From Anaerolineales bacterium UBA6131 (GTDB taxonomy: Bacteria > Chloroflexota > Anaerolineae > UBA2200): a stretch of DNA of 17,224 bases. The stretch lies in the NCBI GenBank assembly GCA_002435875.1, contig DIVN01000275.1, positions 1-17,224 of the forward strand, written 5' to 3'. Position 1 is the stretch's first letter, and every line of letters starts with the position of its first letter. Both the position numbers and the translations under genes were made by a program. The notes beneath the pieces were generated by a model, which was not told the DNA's origin, searched no databases, and saw only the letters and a list, made by a program, of their open reading frames with translations. This document shows positions 8,476 to 14,673 of this stretch, piece by piece.

Positions 8476-8837
8476 TCGCTCTTCGCGCGAAGGCAAGGGG
8501 TGATGCGCCTTCTCACCATGCGGTCCACGGCGCAGAGTTTGGGTCTGCCGCACGAGCCGCCAGGATAGCAGACGCGGGCCATGGACGTAGAGTGATCTCG
8601 GCATCTTACTTGCGCCAGCCCAAGACTGCCGAACATCAGACGAGATGTGAGCACCTATGCAGGCGTCTGAAGAGGGGGCGAAAGACTGTATTGGCTTCGC
8701 TGTTGCAGTGTTTCGTCCCTTGCACAGGGCATCAAGACAGGTGCGTTTCGGAGTGCAGCAGATGCGCCGGAAAGATCGCATCTGAAGTCGGGTTCTGCTT
8801 ACTGGGGACCGGAGTTCACAGTAGTGCGCGTCCTATT
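8476..8837. other. Intergenic stretch without a credible gene; several hairpins
   Basis: No open frame here looks like a real gene in either strand. Directly after the DUF4956 stop there is a palindrome CTTCGCGCGAAG (8481-8492) overlapping a competing hairpin GAAGGC/GCCTTC (8489-8494 with 8507-8512). Next is CGG-cg-CAGA pairing with TCTGCCG (8528-8550), enclosed by GTCCA/TGGAC (8523-8527, 8582-8586). Further on is a perfect 8-bp stem CAGATGCG/CGCATCTG (8759-8766 with 8777-8784, loop 10 nt). They may be transcript 3' ends or a structured RNA; no T-run follows any of them. Confidence 0.4.
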
Positions 8838-8883
8838 GATCGGCTGACTGCTACAAGCCGTGACATGTAGCAGCCGGCCGATC
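8838..8883 (-). terminator. Long hairpin just after the NUDIX gene (possible terminator)
   Basis: Arms 8838-8855 and 8866-8883 are complementary at 16 of 18 positions (one of the two exceptions is a G-U pair on one strand), with a 10-nt loop. The structure begins 3 nt after the NUDIX stop codon. There is no T-tract on either side, so this is a terminator-like or mRNA 3'-end stabilising hairpin rather than a textbook intrinsic terminator. Confidence 0.5.
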
Positions 8884-8886
8884 GTC

Positions 8887-9321
8887 TCATTTGTGCAGCT
8901 TGTGGTAGCCCAAGGCATCCACCGGGTAGCAGCAGCCGTCCAGCAAATGCTGCAGCGGCAGGAAAAGCGGCTGCGGCAGCGCGGTCCAAGGGAACCAGCC
9001 TATACCAGACATCTCTTCGGGCGCGCCAATGCGCGGCTCTCCCACAAAGTGCAAAACCTTGGTCCAGATGGTGATGTAGTGTTTCGCACTGGGCAAGAAC
9101 ACATCGTTTGTCAGGCCAATGTACTGCACATCACAGACAGTCAAGCTGGTTTCTTCTCTCGCTTCGCGTGCCGCACACTCTTCCGGCGACTCTCCGAACT
9201 CCAAATGTCCTCCGGGTGTCGACCAAGTGCCTGCGCCATGCACCCCACTGCGCTTCAGCAGCAGCAACTGATCGTCCTTGACAATGAGCACGGCGACGCC
9301 AACCTTGGGCATGTCAGGCAT
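8887..9321 (-). CDS. NUDIX hydrolase, NUDT15/MTH-like
   Basis: The protein has 144 residues. The start is ATG 9321 because AGGAGG lies 9 nt upstream; the open frame continues 28 codons further 5' without a ribosome site. The fold begins with PKVGVAVLIVKDDQLLLLKR, and the NUDIX box spans residues 38-60: G38, E44, R52-E53 and E56-E57 are all present. The Gly near the end of the motif is Ser59 here. GTWSTPGGHLEFGESPEECA and the SGIGWFPWTALP segment resemble NUDT15-type nucleotide diphosphatases. Such enzymes use Mg2+ to split nucleoside diphosphate derivatives, often oxidised or modified dNTPs, but family members vary and the substrate is not determined. It lies downstream of comM on the same strand after a 229-nt gap that holds no evident gene or clear promoter. 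Confidence 0.9.
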   Translation of the reverse strand: MPDMPKVGVAVLIVKDDQLLLLKRSGVHGAGTWSTPGGHLEFGESPEECAAREAREETSLTVCDVQYIGLTNDVFLPSAKHYITIWTKVLHFVGEPRIGAPEEMSGIGWFPWTALPQPLFLPLQHLLDGCCYPVDALGYHKLHK

Positions 9322-9550
9322 GGTTCGCTTGCCTCCTCTGACTCGATCGCAAGAACTGGCTAAGACTGTGCAAGCCCTTCCCAATAACGCCAAACGCCGC
9401 GGCATCGTAAGGAGCAGACCAGATAGCCGATGCAGTGCGCATGGCCGGCGCGCTCTCAGCGATCAGATGCCGCCCTGTGACTATCGATCCAAGAGACTAC
9501 GGTTGACGGTATCGGCGAGCTGCCTTGCTGTAACCAACGGAGCATGTCAT

Positions 9551-11095
9551 CTAGAGCTGCCGACGAGGCCTGTATTGAATAGCTTCGGCAAGGTGCGGAG
9601 TCTGAATGGTATCCGCCCCATCCAGATCAGCAATTGTACGTGCCAGCTTCAGGATGCGATGAAAAGCTCGTGCGCTCATGCCTAGCTGCATCATTGCCGC
9701 ACGCAAGAGGCTCTTTCCGGCGTCATCCAGTCGGCAATGCTCTCTCACCTCGGCTGGGCCCATGTCGGCGTTGCACAACAGAGGCAGTGTGCCACTAGCC
9801 CCGCCTCTTGCGCCCGCAAATCGCCGTGTCTGGGTCTCGCGGGCTCGCTCAATCCGCGCGCGTATGCTCGCGCTGCGCTCGCCCAAGCGCTCATCAGTGA
9901 GCTTCTCATACTCCACCCGTGGCACATCGACGTGAATGTCGATTCGGTCCAACAGCGGGCCAGAGATGCGCTTGCGATAGCGTGTGATCATGGTCGGTGA
10001 GCAGCTACACTCCTTCACCGGATCACCATAGTAGCCACAAGGGCAAGGGTTCATCGCAGCCACCAACATAAAGTTGGCCGGAAATGTAAGCGTGCCAGCG
10101 GCCCGGCTAATCGTCACAATCTTGTCCTCGAGTGGCTGGCGAAGTACCTCTAGCACGTGCTGCCCAAATTCCGGCAATTCATCAAGAAAGAGCACTCCCC
10201 GATGCGCCAGAGAAATCTCTCCCGGTCGCGGCCAATGCCCGCCACCAACCAGCCCGGCGTGACTCACTGTATGGTGAGGTGCTCGGAAAGGACGTTCCGT
10301 CACCAACGGCTGGTCGGCAGGCAACATCCCGCTCACCGAGTAGATCTGGGTGATTTCCAGAGCTTCGTCGATCGATAGTCGAGGCAAAATGGAGGGCAGT
10401 GCGCGAGCAAGCAGGGTCTTGCCTGCCCCCGGGGGCCCGCTCATCAACACACAATGGCCGCCCCCGGCCGCCACCTCCAGAGCACGCTTCACATGTTCTT
10501 GCCCCTTCACATCACAAAAGTCAGTGCCATAGCGAGGTTGATCGAGGACTCCCGTATCAATCTCCGAAACGTATGGCGCAATCGACTGCAACCCCTGCAG
10601 GTGACTGACAAGCTCAGCCAGACTTGCCACCGGAACGACGGTGATACCAGGGACTAACCCGGCTTCGGCAGCGTCCGCCCGTGGAACGTAGGCTTTCTCA
10701 TATCCTTGTTCCCTGGCCACCCGCACCATCGGCAGTACACCGGTGCTGTGACGCACGTCACCGTTGAGTGAGAGCTCGCCAATGAACGCCGAAGACTTGA
10801 AGTCGGGCCAAACCTGGCTTGATGCGGCCAGAATGCCAACCGCGATGGGTAGATCGTAGGCGGGACCTTCCTTACGCAGGTCCGCGGGAGCAAGATTCAC
10901 GGTAATCCGCTGAGCAGGGAATTGACAGCCGGCGTTCTTGATGGCCGCCCTGACGCGCTCTCTCGACTCTTGCACCGCGGCATCTGGCAAGCCCACGATC
11001 ACAAAGCTACTTAGCCCACGCGAAATGTCGACCTCGACGTCAACTGCGGCTCCTTCCAGTCCAATCAAAGCAAGGCTCACCACTTTTGCCAGCAT
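9551..11095 (-). CDS. comM: ComM/YifB family Mg-chelatase-like AAA+ ATPase
   Basis: The 514-aa length is typical of the family. The N-terminal domain has the family signature (GLPDAAVQESRERVRAA and ITVNLAPADLRKEG). The AAA+ core has Walker A GPPGAGKT near residue 220, Walker B GVLFLDE, the Cys-containing loop MNPCPCGYYGD near 347 and the conserved RISGPLLDRIDIHVDVP segment. The C-terminal helical domain ends with the usual AEAIQYRPR-type tail. ComM is known as a hexameric helicase that promotes branch migration during natural transformation, so this is a cytoplasmic DNA-processing motor. ATG 11095 has GGAGG upstream. All catalytic motifs are intact. The presence of the gene is common even in non-competent bacteria, so it does not prove competence. 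Confidence 0.95.
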   Translation of the reverse strand: MLAKVVSLALIGLEGAAVDVEVDISRGLSSFVIVGLPDAAVQESRERVRAAIKNAGCQFPAQRITVNLAPADLRKEGPAYDLPIAVGILAASSQVWPDFKSSAFIGELSLNGDVRHSTGVLPMVRVAREQGYEKAYVPRADAAEAGLVPGITVVPVASLAELVSHLQGLQSIAPYVSEIDTGVLDQPRYGTDFCDVKGQEHVKRALEVAAGGGHCVLMSGPPGAGKTLLARALPSILPRLSIDEALEITQIYSVSGMLPADQPLVTERPFRAPHHTVSHAGLVGGGHWPRPGEISLAHRGVLFLDELPEFGQHVLEVLRQPLEDKIVTISRAAGTLTFPANFMLVAAMNPCPCGYYGDPVKECSCSPTMITRYRKRISGPLLDRIDIHVDVPRVEYEKLTDERLGERSASIRARIERARETQTRRFAGARGGASGTLPLLCNADMGPAEVREHCRLDDAGKSLLRAAMMQLGMSARAFHRILKLARTIADLDGADTIQTPHLAEAIQYRPRRQL

Positions 11096-11126
11096 GGACC
11101 TTACCTCCGCCTTGAGTACGACTCCT

Positions 11127-11156
11127 AGTATAAGTCAACACCCACCGCCTTTCCAA
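11127..11156 (-). promoter_or_regulatory. Candidate comM promoter
   Basis: Minus strand: -35 TTGGAA (complement of 11151-11156), an 18-nt spacer, and -10 TATACT (complement of 11127-11132). The predicted start would be about 25 nt before the comM ATG, which leaves room for its GGAGG site. Confidence 0.45.
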
Positions 11157-11178
11157 CCTGGGCATTTTCGACTAGAAT
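11150..11178 (+). promoter_or_regulatory. Candidate promoter of the HAD phosphatase pair
   Basis: Plus strand: TTTCCA (11150-11155), a 17-nt spacer, and TAGAAT (11173-11178), with AAGGAG at 11197-11202 downstream. The -35 overlaps that of the divergent comM promoter. The -35 match is poor. Confidence 0.3.
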
Positions 11179-11209
11179 GTGTGTTCAATCTTCTGCAAGG
11201 AGCTCACGG

Positions 11210-12034
11210 ATGTACAAGCTTGTCTTCTGCGATCTTGATGGCACGACCGTCCCGATGGACGGTACGGTGCGACCCCGTGTCACTCAGGCTATGCGCGACG
11301 CCGCAAAAGCCGGGGCCTACATCACAGTGGCAACGGGAAGAAGCTTCCCAGCGGTTCGCGAGCACCTTGAGAACAGGGAGATTGTGGCTAATGCCCCACT
11401 CGTCTGCTGCAACGGGAGTGTCGTCATCGACCCCCAGGCTGGCCAAGTACTGCAAGTAACGTACATGGATTTGTCACTGGCGCATGATCTGATGCGCCAG
11501 GCCCTTGCGGAGCAGTGGGAAGTTGGGCTGACGTTGGGAGACATGGAGACATTTCTGGAGAATCGCACTGACCGCAGATGCTTCTTGGTGCGCAACAATG
11601 GCAGCATACTGAGGGAAACCCAAGACCCGTTCTCCGAGCTGACGACTCCCCCGCTCACCTTCGTCATCTCTCCTCCAACAGAGGCAGAGACACCCCTTAT
11701 GGTAGAGCGCGTTCAGCGCTTTATGGGGAGCCGTGCCAAAGCATTGGCAGCTGGGCCCCGGTGGGTGGATATTGTCATGCCTGGCGTTTCCAAGGCCAAC
11801 GCGGCGGCATCGGTAGCCGAACGCCTCGGAGTGCGCCAGGATGAGACGATCGCCATAGGCGATGGAGACAATGACCTCGAGATTCTCAGGTGGGCAGGCC
11901 TTGGTATCGTAATGGGCAATGGCACGCCTCGTGCCAAGGCAGCCGCTGACTGGATCGCACCACCGATAGAAGACGATGGCGTCGCCGTTGCCCTGCAACG
12001 CTTCATCCTCGGCCCGCGGGCGCAGCACCGGTAA
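11210..12034 (+). CDS. Cof-type HAD family hydrolase, copy 1
   Basis: The protein has 274 residues, typical of the Cof (HAD-IIB) subfamily. ATG 11210 has AAGGAG eight nt upstream and starts right before the first motif. The HAD motifs are intact: FCDLDGT (nucleophile D8, acid/base D10), ATGRS with T42, the motif III Lys in GVSKANAA near 194, and GDGDNDLEIL near 217-222. The region between motifs II and III is the IIB cap domain, which sets substrate choice. Such enzymes dephosphorylate sugar phosphates, nucleotides or cofactors such as pyridoxal phosphate; the substrate cannot be read from sequence. Copy 2 follows 67 nt later, and the two proteins align throughout, including the APLVCCNG and LRWAGLGI segments, so they arose by tandem duplication. 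Confidence 0.92.
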   Translation: MYKLVFCDLDGTTVPMDGTVRPRVTQAMRDAAKAGAYITVATGRSFPAVREHLENREIVANAPLVCCNGSVVIDPQAGQVLQVTYMDLSLAHDLMRQALAEQWEVGLTLGDMETFLENRTDRRCFLVRNNGSILRETQDPFSELTTPPLTFVISPPTEAETPLMVERVQRFMGSRAKALAAGPRWVDIVMPGVSKANAAASVAERLGVRQDETIAIGDGDNDLEILRWAGLGIVMGNGTPRAKAAADWIAPPIEDDGVAVALQRFILGPRAQHR

Positions 12035-12101
12035 AGCCCATCCATGCGGGCCGCGTCATATATCTCGCAGACCATATAGCTTTGGGTGGAGGCACTTACA
12101 G

Positions 12102-12905
12102 GTGTACCGCTTGATCTTCTGTGACCTCGATGGCACCGTCGCGGACTTTGACGGTGAGATCGATTCTGCCACACAACGGGCGATGAAGGCAGTCGCAGCC
12201 AGTGGAGCCTACATCACGCTGTCGACGGGGCGCGGCTACCAACTGCTCAAGCCGTACCTTGATCGTGTGACTGTCAATGCACCACTTGTCTGCTGCAACG
12301 GCGGCCTCATCGTCGAGGCATTCACACGCAAGATACACTACGTTTCGCCTCTCCCCTTACCGTTGGCGCATGACCTCGTCCGCCTCTCGCAGCGAGAAGG
12401 GCTCGCTATGTGGTTCTATCTTCACGACATGGACACCATGTTGGAGAAGCGCGTTGGCGAAGACAGTTATGCGCTGCGACGTGATGGTGCTATCATACGT
12501 CCAGTCATAGACCCCCTTGCGGAACTCGCGTCTGCACCGCACAAAGTCGTCGTAGAAGCAAGCAGCGAATCGATGACAGATATGGTGCTGGAGCGCATGC
12601 GAAGGTTTCTGGGCGAGCGGGCGCGTCCGGTTTCATCTCAGCCACGCCGTATCGATGTGATTGTCCCGGGGTTATCCAAAGCGGGGGCCATGTCCTGGGT
12701 GGCGGACTATCTAGGCATTCCGCGTGAAGAGACGATCGGAATTGGGGATGGCGACAACGACGTAGAGATGCTAAGATGGGCTGGCTTGGGCATCGCCATG
12801 GGCAATGCCAGCCAAGCTGCCCGCGAGGCGGCGTCCTGGATCGCGCCCTGCATCGACAATCACGGGCTTGCCATCGCCCTCGAAAGGTTTGTACTGAATC
12901 GCTAA
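12102..12905 (+). CDS. Cof-type HAD family hydrolase, copy 2
   Basis: The protein has 267 residues. A GTG start at 12102 is chosen because TGGAGG lies 9 nt upstream and the product then aligns with copy 1 from its first residue (VYRLIFCDLDGT against MYKLVFCDLDGT). The frame is open upstream into copy 1, but without a ribosome site. All four HAD motifs are intact: D8/D10, T42 in STGRG, the Lys of GLSKAGA near 191, and GDGDND near 215-220. The cap region (about residues 80-180) is the most divergent part, which suggests a different substrate from copy 1 (inference). It is probably co-transcribed with copy 1. Confidence 0.92.
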   Translation: MYRLIFCDLDGTVADFDGEIDSATQRAMKAVAASGAYITLSTGRGYQLLKPYLDRVTVNAPLVCCNGGLIVEAFTRKIHYVSPLPLPLAHDLVRLSQREGLAMWFYLHDMDTMLEKRVGEDSYALRRDGAIIRPVIDPLAELASAPHKVVVEASSESMTDMVLERMRRFLGERARPVSSQPRRIDVIVPGLSKAGAMSWVADYLGIPREETIGIGDGDNDVEMLRWAGLGIAMGNASQAAREAASWIAPCIDNHGLAIALERFVLNR

Positions 12906-12911
12906 GCTCTC

Positions 12912-12946
12912 GCCGTGCGACCCGCATCGTCGCTACGGTACACGGC
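12912..12946 (+). terminator. Hairpin after the HAD pair (possible terminator)
   Basis: GCCGT (12912-12916) pairs with ACGGC (12942-12946), and inside it GCGAC (12917-12921) pairs with GTCGC (12929-12933), with a 7-nt loop and an 8-nt bulge on one side. It begins 7 nt after the stop of HAD copy 2. No T-run follows, so the call is tentative. Confidence 0.3.
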
Positions 12947-12959
12947 CATCATCAGGCGG

Positions 12960-12988
12960 TTGCGTACTATCCAGCTCTCGGCTAAAAT
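12960..12988 (+). promoter_or_regulatory. Candidate promoter of the orphan response regulator
   Basis: TTGCGT (12960-12965), a 17-nt spacer, and TAAAAT (12983-12988). It would start transcription near 12995, upstream of both possible start codons (13016 and 13064). Confidence 0.5.
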
Positions 12989-13063
12989 GCACCTGCCAGC
13001 GCACAGTTACACCCCATGGGCACTCTCATATCGGTCTCAGTCTTGCAGAAAGCGGCGCGCAGC

Positions 13064-13735
13064 ATGGCCAAAGAGATTCTGATAATTGAGAATGAAGGAC
13101 TGGTCGCTGGTCTGCTCAGCAAGAGCCTGCAGCAACGTGGCTATTCGATCGCCTCACTAGAGCTGGACGAAGCACTGCAGCGTACCCGGAAGTTAAAGCC
13201 AAGCCTGATCGTGTTCGAGGCGACTGGCCCTGCGGTGTCAACGGAGCAGGCATGCGCTAGCCTGCGTGACCTTACGAACGTACCCCTCATCGCCCTCGTC
13301 GATCAGCAAAGCACGCTCGAGCAAATCGACGGCATTGAGCAGTTGTCCAAACCCATTCACTTTCGCGAGCTTCTTGCAGCTGTCGAGAATGCACTCAAGC
13401 AGCAGAAGCGCAAACCGCGTCGGCGACCGACTGTACTCCGCGTAGGTGCACTCAGCCTCGATCTACAGACTCACCGCCTGACGAACGGAGACCAGCGTTA
13501 CCGCCTCACACCCAAAGAGTTCTCGCTCCTGAGGCTATTCATGGACAACCCCGGGCAGGTCATCAGCCACAAATGGATTATGAAGGAAGTGTGGGAGACC
13601 GACTATGTCGACGACCTGGGGACGCTGCACGTACATGTTTGCTGGCTCCGACGCAAGATTGAGCAAGACCCTCGTCGACCGCTGTGGTTGCGCACGGTTC
13701 GAGGCGTAGGCTATACCTTCGTGTCACCTGCCTGA
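13064..13735 (+). CDS. OmpR-type regulator with degenerate (pseudo-) receiver domain
   Basis: The protein has 223 residues when started at ATG 13064, where the receiver fold begins (MAKEILIIENEG). A start at 13016 would add 16 residues; neither has a good ribosome site. The C-terminal winged helix is intact (RLTPKEFSLLRLFMDNPGQVISH and LRTVRGVGYTFVSPA regions). The receiver is not: the acidic pocket reads E9-N10-E11, the phosphoacceptor position is E52 (LIVFEATGP), and the conserved Thr/Ser is V79. Only the Lys (K96, LSKPIHF) remains. It therefore cannot be phosphorylated in the usual way, and Glu at that position may mimic the active form. No kinase is encoded next to it. The fold and DNA-binding role are clear; target genes and input are unknown. 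Confidence 0.9.
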   Translation: MAKEILIIENEGLVAGLLSKSLQQRGYSIASLELDEALQRTRKLKPSLIVFEATGPAVSTEQACASLRDLTNVPLIALVDQQSTLEQIDGIEQLSKPIHFRELLAAVENALKQQKRKPRRRPTVLRVGALSLDLQTHRLTNGDQRYRLTPKEFSLLRLFMDNPGQVISHKWIMKEVWETDYVDDLGTLHVHVCWLRRKIEQDPRRPLWLRTVRGVGYTFVSPA

Positions 13736-13783
13736 CCCTCTCCAAGAATCGGGCCGCGCTTCTCTCTCGCCGCATCACGTGGC

Positions 13784-14008
13784 TTACGAACCAACCCCCA
13801 GCCAGAAACAATTGCGGAGTATCGACGTGCGCTGGACAATCCGCAACCCCTTGGGCAAGCCCTCCACTCCCGAGATGGTCTGCGGGTGAACATAGCACAA
13901 CGTGGGCGGCCTACCGAACTTGACCAGATAACGGTGAGCCGCCCTTTCCAGTTTTGCGCTCACCGGCAATTTCGGATCGTCGTCAAACCAGAGCAGCCCC
14001 TGATCCAT
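13784..14008 (-). CDS. 74-aa conserved-looking small protein, last gene of the ftsK-like operon
   Basis: I do not recognise a named family. The protein starts at ATG 14008, with AGGGG about 10 nt upstream and GAGGG closer, and begins MDQGLLWFDDDPKLPVSAKL. Visible features are an acidic DDDP turn, a basic amphipathic helix (AKLERAAHRYLVKFGRPP), a CYVHP strand and a C-terminal strand with SILRNCFWLGV. It has no membrane segment or signal. The frame is open further upstream, but that part overlaps the preceding gene and looks like shadow sequence. It lies 22 nt after the DUF6504-like gene on the same strand, so it is probably the last cistron of the SOS-type operon. Composition and ordered secondary structure suggest a real gene; function is unknown. 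Confidence 0.65.
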   Translation of the reverse strand: MDQGLLWFDDDPKLPVSAKLERAAHRYLVKFGRPPTLCYVHPQTISGVEGLPKGLRIVQRTSILRNCFWLGVGS

Positions 14009-14030
14009 TGCCCTCGCACCCCTATAGCAT

Positions 14031-14309
14031 CTAGGCCAATGCCTTTGGCCTGCGCCCGTGGCAAATGCACCAGGCATCCAGTGCCAAGTCATGGCAGAGC
14101 TCGAAAACCCCTTCAGCGCAGCGCACACGATAGAGCTGACGAGTGCTGCCCTTCAGCCATGCGTGCACGACCCAGTGCTTCTCAACGAGCTGAACCCGGA
14201 ACAGATGCCCGCTCCAAAGAAACGCTTGTGGGATCAAACCGAAGCGACGCTCGGTGATCTCCACTGCTTCAGAAGCCCGTGAAAGCATGCCAAAAGCTGG
14301 ACCAGTCAC
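14031..14309 (-). CDS. DUF6504-like small protein
   Basis: The protein has 92 residues from GTG 14309, which has GGTGAGG five nt upstream, overlapping the stop of the preceding gene; ATG 14288 (85 aa) is the alternative. The core reads PQAFLWSGHLFRVQLVEKHW, then RQLYRVRCAEGVFELCHDLA. It has the pattern F-W-x-G-x-x-[FY]-R-V ... W ... [YW]RV ... G-x-[FY]-[ED]-L that I associate with DUF6504, a compact beta-rich domain. From memory, members in other bacteria occur near translesion-polymerase (mutasome) genes, which would fit the LexA-controlled context here; this was not checked. No catalytic residues are evident. It is the third gene of the operon led by the FtsK-like ATPase. Confidence 0.65.
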   Translation of the reverse strand: MTGPAFGMLSRASEAVEITERRFGLIPQAFLWSGHLFRVQLVEKHWVVHAWLKGSTRQLYRVRCAEGVFELCHDLALDAWCICHGRRPKALA

Positions 14310-14316
14310 GAGGGCC

Positions 14317-14673
14317 TCACCATTCGTCGTCTTGCCCAACCAGGTGGAATTGCCGGGCGGGTCTCTGATGTGAGGGCAGCAGGACCGGCTGCAGGTGCTC
14401 CATTTGCCCGGGCACTGGCGCGCCCCCTTGAACAACAATAACGGGCGGGTAGCCGCTCTGCCAGCCACCTGCGGCCTGCCATGGCGAGCCTCGCTCCTGT
14501 GCGACCTGCCGACTCTTGGCGAGCATAAGGGCCAGCAGCGACAGCGGGATGCCAGCAACAACGCCGCATACCACGCCTGTCACAACAGCAAGCGCTTCGG
14601 AGCTCATGCGCATCCCAAGGACCGCGGCGAGCACCACCATGAAGCTCACACACACCAGGACGATTACACGCAT
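14317..14673 (-). CDS. Small two-TM membrane protein of unknown function
   Basis: The protein has 118 residues. ATG 14673 is preferred because AGGAGG lies 6 nt upstream; its A is shared with the stop codon of the FtsK-like gene (TGATG overlap), so translation is coupled. Two hydrophobic helices lie at about 3-20 and 27-52, followed by a soluble tail of about 65 residues rich in Gly, Pro and Gln that ends in acidic DDEW. With a short loop between helices, the tail is probably cytoplasmic. No family is recognised. Because the FtsK-like protein upstream lacks its own membrane anchor, this protein might supply one in trans; that is speculation from gene order only. Confidence 0.75.
   Translation of the reverse strand: MRVIVLVCVSFMVVLAAVLGMRMSSEALAVVTGVVCGVVAGIPLSLLALMLAKSRQVAQERGSPWQAAGGWQSGYPPVIVVQGGAPVPGQMEHLQPVLLPSHQRPARQFHLVGQDDEW

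Noticed and set aside
8592..8870. 92-codon plus-strand open frame in the intergenic region
   Set aside because: No ribosome site, Cys- and Arg-rich composition like random GC-rich sequence, and it runs through the hairpins at 8759-8784 and 8838-8883.
11174..11189. GAAT-GTGT-GTTC, one mismatch from the LexA core, upstream of HAD copy 1
   Set aside because: Only 10 of 14 positions match the lexA operator and the left half-site is broken; HAD phosphatases are not expected SOS genes. A binding test would settle it.
13784..14128. Longer (114-codon) form of the 74-aa gene
   Set aside because: The extra 40 codons overlap the DUF6504-like gene and lack ordered composition; ATG 14008 gives the compact product.
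14031..14561. Longer (176-codon) form of the DUF6504-like frame
   Set aside because: The upstream part overlaps the two-TM gene in another frame and reads as Cys/Arg-rich shadow sequence; the GTG at 14309 has a proper ribosome site.
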